Positions 1 to 8,537 of a stretch of 64,000 nt of DNA are shown here, one piece after another. Both the position numbers and the translations under genes were made by a program. This stretch comes from Hyphomonadaceae bacterium (GTDB taxonomy: Bacteria > Pseudomonadota > Alphaproteobacteria > Caulobacterales > Aquidulcibacteraceae), in the NCBI GenBank assembly GCA_019753105.1, contig JAIELJ010000012.1, positions 124,001 to 188,000 of the forward strand. The letters are read 5' to 3'. The first letter of the stretch is position 1; the number at the start of each line of letters is the position of its first letter. Below the pieces are notes generated by a model, which was given only the letters and a program-made list of their open reading frames with translations, ran no database searches and was not told where the DNA came from.

Positions 1-1
1 T

Positions 2-193
2 GCGTGGGGCCAGCCGCTTCACGCGATCGCGGTCGTCGTCTCGCTCGGCATTCAATTGTATCTGATGGAACGGCTCATGACCGATCCGCGCAAACTCGCG
101 CCGTGGTTCAACGCCACCGGCGTGCTTCTTTATGTCTTGGGCATGCTGGTGAGCGCGTTCGCTCTTGGCGGCCTCGCTGGAGCTTCCGCATGA
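2..193 (+). CDS. bchG: Chlorophyll/bacteriochlorophyll synthase, C-terminal end (partial)
   Basis: Only the last 63 codons are present; the gene begins left of the window. BchG is a membrane UbiA-type prenyltransferase that esterifies (bacterio)chlorophyllide with a geranylgeranyl or phytyl group. The visible tail has the family's C-terminal pattern: a W-G-Q-P-x-H-A start, a membrane helix, the LMERLMTDPRKLAPWFNATG segment, then a last hydrophobic helix. Its TGA overlaps the ATG of the next gene (ATGA), so the two are probably translationally coupled. The following PucC/BCH2-type gene and bchP give the classic bchG-bch2-bchP order, which supports the call. The frame differs from the long upstream extension of the next reading frame. 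Confidence 0.85.
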   Translation, partial: AWGQPLHAIAVVVSLGIQLYLMERLMTDPRKLAPWFNATGVLLYVLGMLVSAFALGGLAGASA

Positions 194-1509
194 AAACGCT
201 GAGTTGGCCTGGCATTATTCGCCTCGGCTTGGTGCAAAGTGCGCTCGGCGCCATCGTTGTGCTGACGACCTCGACGCTCAATCGCGTCATGGTGGTCGAG
301 TACGCACTGCCCGCCATGTTGCCGGCCGCGCTTGTTGCTTGGCATTACGCCATTCAACTCTCCCGCCCACGTTGGGGTTACGGCTCCGACATGGGGCATC
401 GCCGCACGCCGTGGATCATAGGCGGCATGGGTGTGCTGGCGCTTGGCGGCGTGCTCGCAACGGACGCAACTTTGCTTATGCTACATGCGCCAGTGCAGGG
501 CGTCTTGCTCGGCATTTTAGCCTTCACAATGATCGGCGCCGGTGTTGGCGCAAGTGGAACGTCTTTACTCGCGTTACTCGCCACGCGCACGGCGCCAGAG
601 CGCCGCCCCGCTGCTGCGGCAACGACTTGGATCATGATGATCGTCGGCATCGTCATCACGGCAGGCGTCGCTGGCGCATTGCTGGATCCGTTCTCGCCGC
701 AACGCTTGGCGTTTGTAGCGACTGGCGTCGCCGGCGCCGCGTTCGTGGTCACGCTGCTTGCGGTCTGGGGGGTTGAACGCGAGCCGGAAAGGCAAGCCGA
801 TGCGCAGGAGCAAAAGCCGCCCTTCGCACAAGTCATCCGCGAAATCTGGGCCGAGCCGCTCGCACGCCGCTTCACCATTTTCGTCTTCGTCTCGATGTTG
901 GCCTACAGCGCGCAAGACCTCATTCTGGAACCGTTTGCTGGTCTCGTCTTCAATATGACGCCCGGCCAGTCGACGCAAATGGCGGGCGTCCAGCATGGCG
1001 GCGTGTTGCTGGGCATGATCCTCGTCGGCGTCTTCGGCGCACGCTTTGGCGACAAGAAGCGCGCATGGATGCGGCACTGGACCATCGCGGGCTGCATCGG
1101 CTCCGCCTTTGCTCTCGCCGCGCTAGCGGGCGCCGCGCTCATCGGGCCGGCTTGGCCGCTGCACCCGACCGTGCTTGCCCTGGGCTTCGCCAATGGCGTG
1201 TTCGCTGTCTCCGCCATCGGATCGATGATGGGCCTGGCTGGTGAAGGACGGAGCGCGCGCGAGGGCGTGCGCATGGGCGTATGGGGCGCAGCCCAAGCCA
1301 TAGCTTTTGCCTGCGGCGGCTTTGCTGGAGCTGCCGGTGTAGATGCGCTGCGCGCCGTGCTGCCGGACACGGCGAGCGCATTCCAAATCGTTTTTGCACT
1401 CGAAGCCGCGCTGTTCATGGGCGCTGCAGTGCTCGCTGGACGGCTCGATCTGCGTGACGTGGTTCGTGTGAAAAGCGCAGAGCCTCAATTGGAAGGAGCC
1501 CGCACATGA
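190..1509 (+). CDS. PucC/BCH2-family major facilitator protein of the photosynthesis cluster
   Basis: A 439-aa multi-pass membrane protein of the PucC/LhaA/BCH2 branch of the major facilitator superfamily. In phototrophic proteobacteria this branch is tied to light-harvesting complex assembly or pigment handling and is often encoded between bchG and bchP. About 12 hydrophobic segments are visible. The loop after the second helix pair (YGSDMGHRRTPWIIGG) matches the MFS signature loop in this family. I chose the ATG overlapping the bchG stop rather than the in-frame start at position 4, because the region before it is coding for BchG in another frame. The stop overlaps the bchP start in a second ATGA. 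The exact substrate is not established. Confidence 0.85.
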   Translation: MKTLSWPGIIRLGLVQSALGAIVVLTTSTLNRVMVVEYALPAMLPAALVAWHYAIQLSRPRWGYGSDMGHRRTPWIIGGMGVLALGGVLATDATLLMLHAPVQGVLLGILAFTMIGAGVGASGTSLLALLATRTAPERRPAAAATTWIMMIVGIVITAGVAGALLDPFSPQRLAFVATGVAGAAFVVTLLAVWGVEREPERQADAQEQKPPFAQVIREIWAEPLARRFTIFVFVSMLAYSAQDLILEPFAGLVFNMTPGQSTQMAGVQHGGVLLGMILVGVFGARFGDKKRAWMRHWTIAGCIGSAFALAALAGAALIGPAWPLHPTVLALGFANGVFAVSAIGSMMGLAGEGRSAREGVRMGVWGAAQAIAFACGGFAGAAGVDALRAVLPDTASAFQIVFALEAALFMGAAVLAGRLDLRDVVRVKSAEPQLEGART

Positions 1510-2699
1510 CGAAGCTCACTTATGACGCGGTCGTCGTCGGCGGCGGCCCCGCTGGTGCGACTGCAGCAACTGATCTTGCGCGCGCGGGCTATAGCGTACT
1601 GCTGCTCGATCGCGCCGGACGCATCAAGCCTTGTGGCGGCGCGATCCCGCCCCGGCTTATCCGCGATTTCGATATCCCCGATCACTTACTCGTGGCGCGC
1701 GCGACGGCGGCGCGTATGGTTGCGCCGTCAGACCGCGAAGTAGACATGCCGATCGAAGGCGGTTTCGTCGGCATGGTCGATCGCGAACATTTCGACGAAT
1801 GGCTACGCGAGCGCGCCGTCCTCGTCGGGGCGGAACGCATCGCTGGCTCTTTCCTGCGCATCGAGCACGATGACGATGGCGTCGCTGTCGTCTGCTATCA
1901 CGATAAGGACGCCGACAAGGAAATGGTCCGCCGTGTGCGTGCGCGCGCCGTGATCGGCGCTGATGGCGCACGCTCGAAGGTGGCCCAGCAAACCATCAAG
2001 GGCGCAGAGCGGATGCCGTGCGTGTTCGCGTATCACGAAATTATTCGCTCGCCGGCGCAAGGCGTGGCGGGCTTCGACGGCGGCCGCTGCGACGTCTATT
2101 ATCAAGGCAAGCTCTCGCCAGATTTCTACGCCTGGATTTTCCCCCACGGCGAAACAGCGAGCATAGGTGTGGGCTCTGCCAATAAAGGCTTCTCGTTGCG
2201 CGGCGCGGTCACTGCTCTACGTGAAAGCGCGGGTCTTGCAGGGTGTGAAACGGTGCGCACGGAAGGCGCGCCAATTCCGCTAAAGCCGCTGGCGCGATGG
2301 GACAATGGTCGTGATGTGGTGCTTGCGGGCGATGCATCCGGCGTTGTTGCGCCGGCTTCGGGCGAAGGCATTTACTACGCCATGATTGGCGGCCGCCTCG
2401 CCGCGCAAGCCGTCGACACAATGCTCAGCACTGGCAAGCCGCAAAGTTTGGCCAGCGCGCGCAAGATGTTCATGCGCGATCATGGGCAAGTCTTCTTCGT
2501 TCTCGGCATCATGCAGCACTTCTGGTACCGCAGCGACAAACGTCGTGAGCGCTTCGTCTCCATGTGTGACGATCCCGACGTGCAGCGCCTCACCTGGCAA
2601 GCCTACATGAACAAGGAACTGGTGCGCGCCGATCCAGCCGCACACATGCGCATCTTCCTGAAAGACATGGGACATCTGCTCGGCGTCGGCGCGCCGTGA
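1506..2699 (+). CDS. bchP: Geranylgeranyl diphosphate/geranylgeranyl-bacteriochlorophyll reductase
   Basis: A 397-aa flavoprotein of the BchP/ChlP family, which reduces the geranylgeranyl tail of (bacterio)chlorophyll to phytyl with NADPH. An N-terminal Rossmann FAD motif (VVGGGPAGATAA, about residues 9-20) is followed by LLLDRAGRIKPCGGAIPP, characteristic of geranylgeranyl reductases. The second FAD motif, GDASGVVAPASGEGI, lies near residue 280. The length matches the family. It is coupled to the PucC-like gene upstream (ATGA) and to tspO downstream (GTGA-type overlap), so the four genes look like one transcription unit. Confidence 0.92.
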   Translation: MTKLTYDAVVVGGGPAGATAATDLARAGYSVLLLDRAGRIKPCGGAIPPRLIRDFDIPDHLLVARATAARMVAPSDREVDMPIEGGFVGMVDREHFDEWLRERAVLVGAERIAGSFLRIEHDDDGVAVVCYHDKDADKEMVRRVRARAVIGADGARSKVAQQTIKGAERMPCVFAYHEIIRSPAQGVAGFDGGRCDVYYQGKLSPDFYAWIFPHGETASIGVGSANKGFSLRGAVTALRESAGLAGCETVRTEGAPIPLKPLARWDNGRDVVLAGDASGVVAPASGEGIYYAMIGGRLAAQAVDTMLSTGKPQSLASARKMFMRDHGQVFFVLGIMQHFWYRSDKRRERFVSMCDDPDVQRLTWQAYMNKELVRADPAAHMRIFLKDMGHLLGVGAP

Positions 2700-3178
2700 A
2701 CTGGAAGCGGCTGCGCCCAATCGCGGTGGCCGCAGCTGCCGCGATGTTCGTGGCCGTGCTCGGCAGCACCGTAACCGATCTCGGTCCGTGGTATGAGAGT
2801 TTGCGAAAGCCCGATTGGCAGCCGCCCGGTCCTGCGTTCGGCATTATCTGGACCGTCATTTACGCGCTCACCGCGGCTGCCGCTGTCATCACCTGGCGCC
2901 GCGCGCCGAAGGGCGCAGAGCGCGAATGGTTGATCGGGCTGTTTGCGTTGAACGGCTTTCTGAACGTGCTTTGGAGTTTGCTGTTCTTCCGTTTGCAGCG
3001 CCCCGACTGGTCGTTGATCGAGGTTGGGCTGCTTTGGTTGTCGGTGGTGGCGCTGATCATTTTCACGGCGCGGCATACGCGTCTCGCGGGCGTTTTGCTG
3101 ACGCCTTACCTGATCTGGGTGTCACTCGCGTCCGTACTAAACTTTGACGTGGTGCGTTTGAACGAGCCGTTCGGCTGA
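2696..3178 (+). CDS. tspO: TspO/MBR family tryptophan-rich sensory protein
   Basis: A 160-aa protein with five predicted membrane helices and the conserved aromatic pattern of TspO/MBR: PWYESLRKPDWQPPG after the first helix, FGIIWTVIY opening the second, and NGFLNVLWSLLFF in the third. The C-terminal TPYLIWVSLASVLNF segment completes the family signature. TspO proteins bind porphyrins; in Rhodobacter, TspO (CrtK) modulates photosynthesis gene expression and tetrapyrrole export. The start is a GTG that overlaps the bchP stop. Its place directly after bchP fits a tetrapyrrole-related role. Confidence 0.93.
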   Translation: MNWKRLRPIAVAAAAAMFVAVLGSTVTDLGPWYESLRKPDWQPPGPAFGIIWTVIYALTAAAAVITWRRAPKGAEREWLIGLFALNGFLNVLWSLLFFRLQRPDWSLIEVGLLWLSVVALIIFTARHTRLAGVLLTPYLIWVSLASVLNFDVVRLNEPFG

Positions 3179-3199
3179 TCACAAACGGAGGCCGCGCCT

Positions 3200-3457
3200 A
3201 TGCAGGACTTCATTCTGAGCGGGCGCGCGGTCGATGTCGTTTTGCTGGTTATCGCAGCGGAGTTCGCTCTGCTGACATGGCTAGGACGGGGCCGGATCAA
3301 ACGTTCCGCAGTGGATTGGTTTTTCGCGCTTATGCCCGGCGTCATGCTTTTGTTGGCGCTGCGGGCGGCGCTTGTTGGATCAGAGTGGCCATGGATAGCC
3401 TTATTGATCGCCGGGTCGTTTCCCTTTCACCTGATCGACTTGTGGCGTCGCAGATAG
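3200..3457 (+). CDS. Small three-helix membrane protein next to tspO
   Basis: An 85-aa protein with three hydrophobic segments (about residues 10-28, 38-57 and 61-78), ending in a basic tail (LWRRR) that suggests a cytoplasmic C-terminus. A good Shine-Dalgarno (GGAGG, about 9 bases upstream) supports the ATG. I do not recognise a named family. It sits 21 bases after tspO and overlaps the start of the next gene, so it probably belongs to the same transcript. A role linked to pigment biosynthesis is inference from position only. Confidence 0.7.
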   Translation: MQDFILSGRAVDVVLLVIAAEFALLTWLGRGRIKRSAVDWFFALMPGVMLLLALRAALVGSEWPWIALLIAGSFPFHLIDLWRRR

Positions 3458-3912
3458 CGCCGCTGCCGTCCGGCGAATTGCGGATTGAGCAATTCCTACT
3501 CGGGCGTACGCGCGGCGAGGGGCTGTTCCAAGATTTCACCGGGCGCATCCGTCGACGCTTTGCCATCACTTTGGACGGGCGCATGGAGAACGGCGTACTC
3601 GTGCTGACCGAGGATTTCGTCTTTGATGATGGACAGACCGAGCGGCGTGTTTGGCGCATTAGCCCGCAGGCCGGCGGAGTATATTGGGCGACAGCTGACG
3701 ATATGATCGGCGAGGCGCGTGGCGCCCAGCGCGGCGGCGCACTGCGCTGGTCGTATCTGTTCTCTCTGAAGCTTGGCGCCAGGCGGTTGCGCGTTCGCTT
3801 CCGCGACACGTTTGTTCAAGTCGCCAACGATGCCTTGCTTAACGAGGCGCGCGTGACGAAGTTCGGTTTCGAACTTGGGCGCACGACGATCATCATCCGC
3901 CGCGATATCTGA
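3391..3912 (+). CDS. DUF3833 family protein
   Basis: A protein of about 173 aa matching the DUF3833 pattern: a G-x-G-x-F-x-D-F-x-G stretch (GEGLFQDFTG), R-R-R-F-A-I, L-x-E-D-F-x-F-D-D-G followed by E-R-R-V-W-R-I, then Y-W-A-T-A-D-D-M-I-G-E-A. It ends with the KFGFELG motif. The family is uncharacterised and probably beta-rich. No signal peptide is seen with this start. The start is uncertain: the ATG used here overlaps the previous gene by 67 bases, and an in-frame GTG at 3442 would shorten the overlap and keep the whole domain. Some photosynthesis clusters carry similar accessory genes, but function is unknown. Confidence 0.75.
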   Translation: MDSLIDRRVVSLSPDRLVASQIAPLPSGELRIEQFLLGRTRGEGLFQDFTGRIRRRFAITLDGRMENGVLVLTEDFVFDDGQTERRVWRISPQAGGVYWATADDMIGEARGAQRGGALRWSYLFSLKLGARRLRVRFRDTFVQVANDALLNEARVTKFGFELGRTTIIIRRDI

Positions 3913-3925
3913 GAGCACGAAGCCT

Positions 3926-3963
3926 GAAAAAGAAAAGCCGCCGGAGCCATGGCCCCGGCGGCT
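3926..3963 (-). terminator. Rho-independent terminator for the cytochrome c gene
   Basis: A perfect 9-bp stem (AGCCGCCGG at 3936-3944 pairing with CCGGCGGCT at 3955-3963) closes a 10-base loop that is itself largely self-complementary. Read on the minus strand, the stem is followed by a U-rich tract (the complement of GAAAAAGAAAA). This places it just after the stop of the leftward cytochrome c gene. It may also slow rightward transcription from the DUF3833 gene, but there is no T-tract in that direction. Confidence 0.8.
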
Positions 3964-3986
3964 AATACTTTGCATGTGTTGGTCGC

Positions 3987-4505
3987 TTACTCGACGTTGG
4001 CCTTCAGGTAAGCGATGACGTCGGCGCGTTGCTGAGGGTTACGCAGGCCGACGAATGCCATGATCGTGCCCGGCACGCGTGCGCGCGGATTTTCCAGGTA
4101 CGTGAAGAGTTCTTGCTCGGTCCAGGTAATGCCGGAATTGCGGTTCGCGTCCGAATAGCGGAAGCCCGTCACGGTCCCCGCACGGCGGCCGACAATGCCA
4201 TGCAACGATGGGCCGACACGGTTCACGCCAGCGTCCGGCGAGTGGCAAGTGGCGCACTGCGCAAAGATGCGCTGACCGCGCGCGGTGTCGCCCGAAAGCG
4301 TTGCGCCGCTGGCGTCGGTGATGGCGAGTTGGATCAATGTCGCCGCAGGCGGACCGGCTGGCTCCGCGGGCGCCGGCGCTTCGGTGGCGGGGGCCTCTGC
4401 GGTCTCAGTCGCTGGCGCTTCCGCGGTTTTCTCTTCCGCGGCAGGGGAGCACGCCCCGAGAGCGAGCACCAAGCCAAGCGCGGCTGTCCCTAAGAAAAAA
4501 CGCAT
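3987..4505 (-). CDS. Class I c-type cytochrome, lipoprotein
   Basis: A 172-aa exported cytochrome. The N-terminus is a lipoprotein signal with the lipobox LGAC (Cys19), followed by an acidic Ala/Glu/Pro/Thr-rich linker (about residues 22-55). The cytochrome c domain follows, with heme attachment site CATCH (Cys84, Cys87, axial His88) and a likely axial Met in the GTIMAF motif near residue 150. The fold resembles membrane-tethered c2/c552-type cytochromes. The chosen ATG has AGGAG about 9 bases upstream; the longer in-frame extension has no signal peptide. It lies downstream of dsbA-like and patatin genes on the same strand. It could carry electrons to an oxidase or a photosynthetic reaction centre; the sequence alone does not decide. 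Confidence 0.9.
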   Translation of the reverse strand: MRFFLGTAALGLVLALGACSPAAEEKTAEAPATETAEAPATEAPAPAEPAGPPAATLIQLAITDASGATLSGDTARGQRIFAQCATCHSPDAGVNRVGPSLHGIVGRRAGTVTGFRYSDANRNSGITWTEQELFTYLENPRARVPGTIMAFVGLRNPQQRADVIAYLKANVE

Positions 4506-4677
4506 GTCGTTCGACTCCTGATTATGAGCCTTACTCCCATCTCCGAGAGCCTCGACTGTCAAGCAATTTCGGCGGGAGCCGTGTCCAAATGAGAACGGCC
4601 ACACACGGCCACGGTCGGTTACGCGTTTGTGGGGCGGCGAGGGCGCGGGGCCTCGAAGGCGGTAACTGACGCGCTGC

Positions 4678-5319
4678 TTAGCCGGCCAACCGCGCATCCA
4701 GGATCGAGGTCATGCCGGCGAGCGTGTGGAATGCCGGATCGGTCACGCGCTCCCCGTTCACAAGGAAGGAGGGCGTTGATGTAATGCCGAGCGCATTTGC
4801 CTGCTCCATTGAGCGCGTGATCCGTGTTGGGCCAGCTTCGTCGTTGAAACACGCCATGATTTGCTCAGGCGAAAGGCCCCATTGGCCGCCGATCGCGAAT
4901 AACGAGTCCCGCACGCCCGCCATCGTGCCCGTGCCGAGGATCGCGCGCTGTTGCTCGAAGAGGATGCTGACACGGCGCAAATATTCGCCCGGCGCTGTTG
5001 TCTCGCAGCGCGCCAACTGGAACATGGCCAGCGCTACCGCGGGCGGCGCGGTAGCCATCTCGCGGAAGGTGAAGCGCACGCGACCGGTTTCGATGTAGCG
5101 CGACTGCAGCGTGCTCCAGGCTGCGGCATGGAACTCGGCGCAGTGAGGACATGTGAGTGACGCGTACTCAATGAGATGCAACGGCGCATTCGTGGCGCCA
5201 ATGGTGACCTCGTCTGCGGTGAGGCTGGCTGCGTGCGCCGTGCCGGCCAGTGCGGCGAACGCGGCGCCACCGGCGGCGAACGAGCGGCGAGAAACTCTAA
5301 GGATCACTGTCTGCTCCAC
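4678..5319 (-). CDS. DsbA-family thioredoxin-fold oxidoreductase, exported
   Basis: A 213-aa periplasmic thiol oxidoreductase. The N-terminus has a twin-arginine-like signal (RRSF then an Ala-rich core ending TAHA). The active site is CPHC (Cys57-Cys60) in the context EYASLTCPHCAEFH, and the cis-proline loop is TSTPSFLVNGE near the C-terminus. This is the DsbA_4/BdbD-like group used for disulfide formation in exported proteins. The ATG lies 11 bases after the patatin gene, so co-transcription is likely. Disulfide or thiol handling for the adjacent c-type cytochrome is possible but unproven. Confidence 0.9.
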   Translation of the reverse strand: MEQTVILRVSRRSFAAGGAAFAALAGTAHAASLTADEVTIGATNAPLHLIEYASLTCPHCAEFHAAAWSTLQSRYIETGRVRFTFREMATAPPAVALAMFQLARCETTAPGEYLRRVSILFEQQRAILGTGTMAGVRDSLFAIGGQWGLSPEQIMACFNDEAGPTRITRSMEQANALGITSTPSFLVNGERVTDPAFHTLAGMTSILDARLAG

Positions 5320-5330
5320 ACGTTCTGAAA

Positions 5331-6449
5331 TTAAAACACCGTTGCGGCGGCAATGCGTTCGCCCATGGCGCGCCCGACGCTGAGAAGGCGTTCGATGTTC
5401 TTTGGGCGACCGTTATCCATCGATTGGATTTCGACCGCGTGTTTCGCCGAGAGCTTGAGGCCTAATTCAGCTTCAAGTTTGTCGCGCGCCAGAGGCGGAT
5501 CGTATCGCTGATAACGCAGCAAAGCCCGGCCGCCGATGACCGTGTTTTCGAAACCCTTGATTTCAGAGTTCACTTCGAACGGCTTCGGCGGGTTGGAAAA
5601 AGCCTGCATAATCGAGACAGCGGACGTCTGAGTTTCGTAGATAAGCCCCTTGAGCGTGATGAGAGCCTTATCCGCGGCAAGGCGTTTGTCGAAGCGCTTT
5701 GCGTCAGTCGTCGGCTTTATAAAGCCAGTCCCCAGGCTGAGCATCGAGAGTGCTGCTTCGCCAGTGGGCCATTTCAAACCGTACTCGTCGGCGGTGGCGT
5801 AGAGAAACGCTGCGACAGAAGGATTGTTGAGACCGCCCATTGCGCCGTCTAGGAACAAACCTTCTTCGCCGGCGCCGACATGAATGAGGATCGGTTGGAA
5901 GTAGGATGGCGCAGCCGTGCTCGCGCGGACGAGGTCGCGCAAACGCCGGTCGCGATCGTATTCCCAAAATTTGGCGCGTGTGTTGTTGCCTTGAATCCAG
6001 GCTGAACCAGTATCGACGCGTTTGCACGTGATAAGCAGACCAGTCTTGAGATCACCCGAGTTGAGTGTGCGATCGCTCAATGTCTCTTCGAGCAAGCGCT
6101 CAAAAGCGACGTGATCGAACTTCGACCAAACGAGCTGGCCGAGAAGGCGCGGGCGCGCGAACACGGTGGGGCCCAGGCGCATGTAATAGTCGCGCACTTC
6201 GGCGACGGATTTTCCCATCGCTAATAGCGTGGCGATGATCGAGCCCGTCGATGTGCCGACAATGAGATTGTAGTGATCGCTTAGGCGGAAGCTCGCTTGC
6301 TTGTCGGCAGGCTGGCGCGCGCGCAGGTGCTCTTCGACCGTCTCAAGCATGCCCACGGTGACAATGCCCCGTATGCCGCCGCCATCGAGGCACAGAATGT
6401 TTTTCGGGCCGGCGCCAAAAAGGCGTTCGTCGCGCTGAGATGTCGTCAT
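5331..6449 (-). CDS. Patatin-like phospholipase
   Basis: A 372-aa cytoplasmic-looking patatin-fold lipid acyl hydrolase. The oxyanion-hole motif DGGGIRG is at residues 22-28, the nucleophile elbow GTSTG places the catalytic serine at residue 67, and the dyad aspartate lies in DGAMGG near residue 210. The family cleaves acyl chains from phospholipids. I start at the ATG preceded by AAGGA; the longer reading frame lacks support. The protein lacks a signal peptide. Patatin-like proteins with this organisation (CBASS CapV is one relative) can be effectors, but no nucleotidyltransferase lies nearby, so there is no basis for a defence role here. Confidence 0.88.
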   Translation of the reverse strand: MTTSQRDERLFGAGPKNILCLDGGGIRGIVTVGMLETVEEHLRARQPADKQASFRLSDHYNLIVGTSTGSIIATLLAMGKSVAEVRDYYMRLGPTVFARPRLLGQLVWSKFDHVAFERLLEETLSDRTLNSGDLKTGLLITCKRVDTGSAWIQGNNTRAKFWEYDRDRRLRDLVRASTAAPSYFQPILIHVGAGEEGLFLDGAMGGLNNPSVAAFLYATADEYGLKWPTGEAALSMLSLGTGFIKPTTDAKRFDKRLAADKALITLKGLIYETQTSAVSIMQAFSNPPKPFEVNSEIKGFENTVIGGRALLRYQRYDPPLARDKLEAELGLKLSAKHAVEIQSMDNGRPKNIERLLSVGRAMGERIAAATVF

Positions 6450-6589
6450 GGCTGTCCTTCCCCCGGGGCGGAGATTGGCGGCGGGATGTCTGCGAGGCAA
6501 GGGCGCGGTGCGCCGATCACGGGCATATCCGGCCGATTTCGCAGGGTTGTTTGCCTCAATTGCGACACGAATAACGGTCGGCGCCGGCG

Positions 6590-8503
6590 CTAAAGCTGGA
6601 GACTGACCCGCGTCCCCGCACCACTCGAAGCGACGCGCAGTTGAGCGCCGATCCGTTCGGCCCGATAGCGCATATTGGAAAGACCGCGTCCGCCGCGCGC
6701 GTGTGTCGGATCAAAGCCGTGGCCGTTATCGGAAAGTGACAATTCTATGTGGCCAGTGTCATTGCGCGCGAGCGTCACCGCGATCCGATCGGGGCGGCCA
6801 TGCTTCAGCGCGTTCGTGCACGCTTCTTGAAGAATGCGATAGAGCTGAAGCGCGCGGTCCGGGCCAAAGCCGCTCGTCTCGCCGACATCGCCGATCTCCC
6901 AAATCAGTTGTGCGCCCGCCGCCTCCACGCGCGGTTCGATGCGTGCGCGGAAGGCGCCGAGTACGGTCGCGAGCGATCCATCCCCTTGCTCGAGTGAGTC
7001 TACGATGACGCGCAGATCCGCGAGGCTTTCTTCGAGGCCTTGGACGAGACTCTCACCGGAGAGCTTGTTGGCCTTCGCTTGCAAAACCAAACCAAGCAAT
7101 TGCCCGCCAATGCCATCGTGCATATCGCGCATGATGCGAGCGCGTTCCTCCAGCAGCAGTGTCGCGCGCTCGCGTCGTTGCAGCTCTTCAAGGTTCGCGA
7201 CGATCTCGCGCTCGCGCTCGGCGACGAGCGCGTTCAGCCGCTCTGCGTTTGCGGTCGCTGCTTCAAACACGCCGCGCGCCCGGCCCGCGAGTGAGACCAT
7301 CAGCGCCAACGGAAAGAAAGCCGCCGCGACCCCCAGAAGAACGCCATAAGAGCTGAAAAAGCGGACCATGACGATGTCGGCGATCGCCGACAAGACAACC
7401 ACCAGAAATGAAGCCATTTCGATCGGTTCGCGCATGCCGCCGCGCAGGATGTGCGTGACAAGCCGCAAGAGGCAGAACGCCATGGCGACAAGGCCCAGGA
7501 AGCCAAGGACACGATCAATGTCCTGAATGGCGATCATTTCCTCCCCGACGTTTAGGCGCCAAAGCATCAAACCTGCGCCAAGTGCGACAAGTCCGGCTGT
7601 TGCAATACCGAGGCGCTGCCGCGCGCTGGCGCTCCAAGGATGGAGCAGTAAGTCGGAGGGCTTTTGCGCCGCCCGCTCCGGCGGCTCGAAAGCCGAGGTC
7701 CACTCGATGAAAAACCAAACCAGAAAGAGAACGGCGCCCAGAAAACCGATCAAATAAAGCAACGTGTGCGTAAGCGCCGACCAGGGTGGATCAGTCACCA
7801 AGATCCACACATGTTGGAGGAGCCAGCTCGCGGCCAAACCAGCCAGCGATAGCAAGAGACCACGCGCGCCGAGCAACGGCGCCGCGCACACACAAAACAC
7901 CGCAATGAACGCCGCCACGACCGCGTTGATGAAGGGCAAATCCGATCGCAGGAGACGGAGTGCAAGATAAGACGGATAGAGCGCGTCGTAGCGTCCAAGC
8001 GATAGTGGTCGCAAATGCGCGAAGCCGATCGCGCGCTGCACGGAAACATCGATGACAGCGCCTTCGCGGGCGTAGCGCGGCGGAATGCGCACGAGCTGTG
8101 GGCGCCGGCTGGTGTTTGTCTCCGTTGATGGCGCGCCTGCGCCGCCAATGAGTTCTCCGTCGACGTAAACCAGCGCATTGTCATGGGCGCTGGGGATAAG
8201 CAGCGCGAGGTCCGGTGTAGCTGCGTCAGCGGCAGTCAAAGTGGTGCGCACGATGACAGGCGTTTGCGCGCAGCAGAAAGGCGCGGGCAGGCGGATGGCG
8301 CCGAGTGTCCCGGGCGCAAATTCTTCACCCGGCGCGCCGGTGGGTTTGACGTTGGCGATGGCTTGGTCGATCAGTCGTCCCGGCGCGCGCTCAGCGACGA
8401 CGTTCGCCGCCAACAGCACGGCTACGAAAAAAATCTGCAGACCGATCAGAAAAACCGCCAGAAAACTCGTCTTCAGGCGTGGCGAGGGCGGCTTTTCGAT
8501 CAT
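6590..8503 (-). CDS. Membrane sensor histidine kinase, NarL-type (HisKA_3)
   Basis: A 637-aa sensor kinase. One N-terminal helix (about residues 14-35) is followed by a periplasmic beta-rich region (about 65-165), then about seven membrane helices (about 190-400), a 7TMR-DISM-like layout. A coiled linker leads to a HisKA_3 dimerisation domain with phosphoacceptor His462 in MRDMHDGIGGQLLG. The HATPase_c domain has the N box ILQEACTNALKHG and the G1 motif DNGHGF. It follows the response regulator gene by 34 bases on the same strand, forming a cognate pair. The ligand is unknown. Confidence 0.9.
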   Translation of the reverse strand: MIEKPPSPRLKTSFLAVFLIGLQIFFVAVLLAANVVAERAPGRLIDQAIANVKPTGAPGEEFAPGTLGAIRLPAPFCCAQTPVIVRTTLTAADAATPDLALLIPSAHDNALVYVDGELIGGAGAPSTETNTSRRPQLVRIPPRYAREGAVIDVSVQRAIGFAHLRPLSLGRYDALYPSYLALRLLRSDLPFINAVVAAFIAVFCVCAAPLLGARGLLLSLAGLAASWLLQHVWILVTDPPWSALTHTLLYLIGFLGAVLFLVWFFIEWTSAFEPPERAAQKPSDLLLHPWSASARQRLGIATAGLVALGAGLMLWRLNVGEEMIAIQDIDRVLGFLGLVAMAFCLLRLVTHILRGGMREPIEMASFLVVVLSAIADIVMVRFFSSYGVLLGVAAAFFPLALMVSLAGRARGVFEAATANAERLNALVAEREREIVANLEELQRRERATLLLEERARIMRDMHDGIGGQLLGLVLQAKANKLSGESLVQGLEESLADLRVIVDSLEQGDGSLATVLGAFRARIEPRVEAAGAQLIWEIGDVGETSGFGPDRALQLYRILQEACTNALKHGRPDRIAVTLARNDTGHIELSLSDNGHGFDPTHARGGRGLSNMRYRAERIGAQLRVASSGAGTRVSLQL

Positions 8504-8537
8504 GAGCGCTCACGATGGCGGGCCCGCGCGCGGAGCG

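Noticed and set aside
4-189. 62-codon N-terminal extension of the PucC-like protein
   Set aside because: These bases encode the BchG C-terminus in another frame, and the ATGA overlap at 190 gives the natural start.
5331-6449. Patatin gene as a CBASS/CapV-type defence effector
   Set aside because: No cyclic-nucleotide synthase, ubiquitin-like genes or other defence genes lie nearby; neighbours are a DsbA-like protein and a cytochrome.
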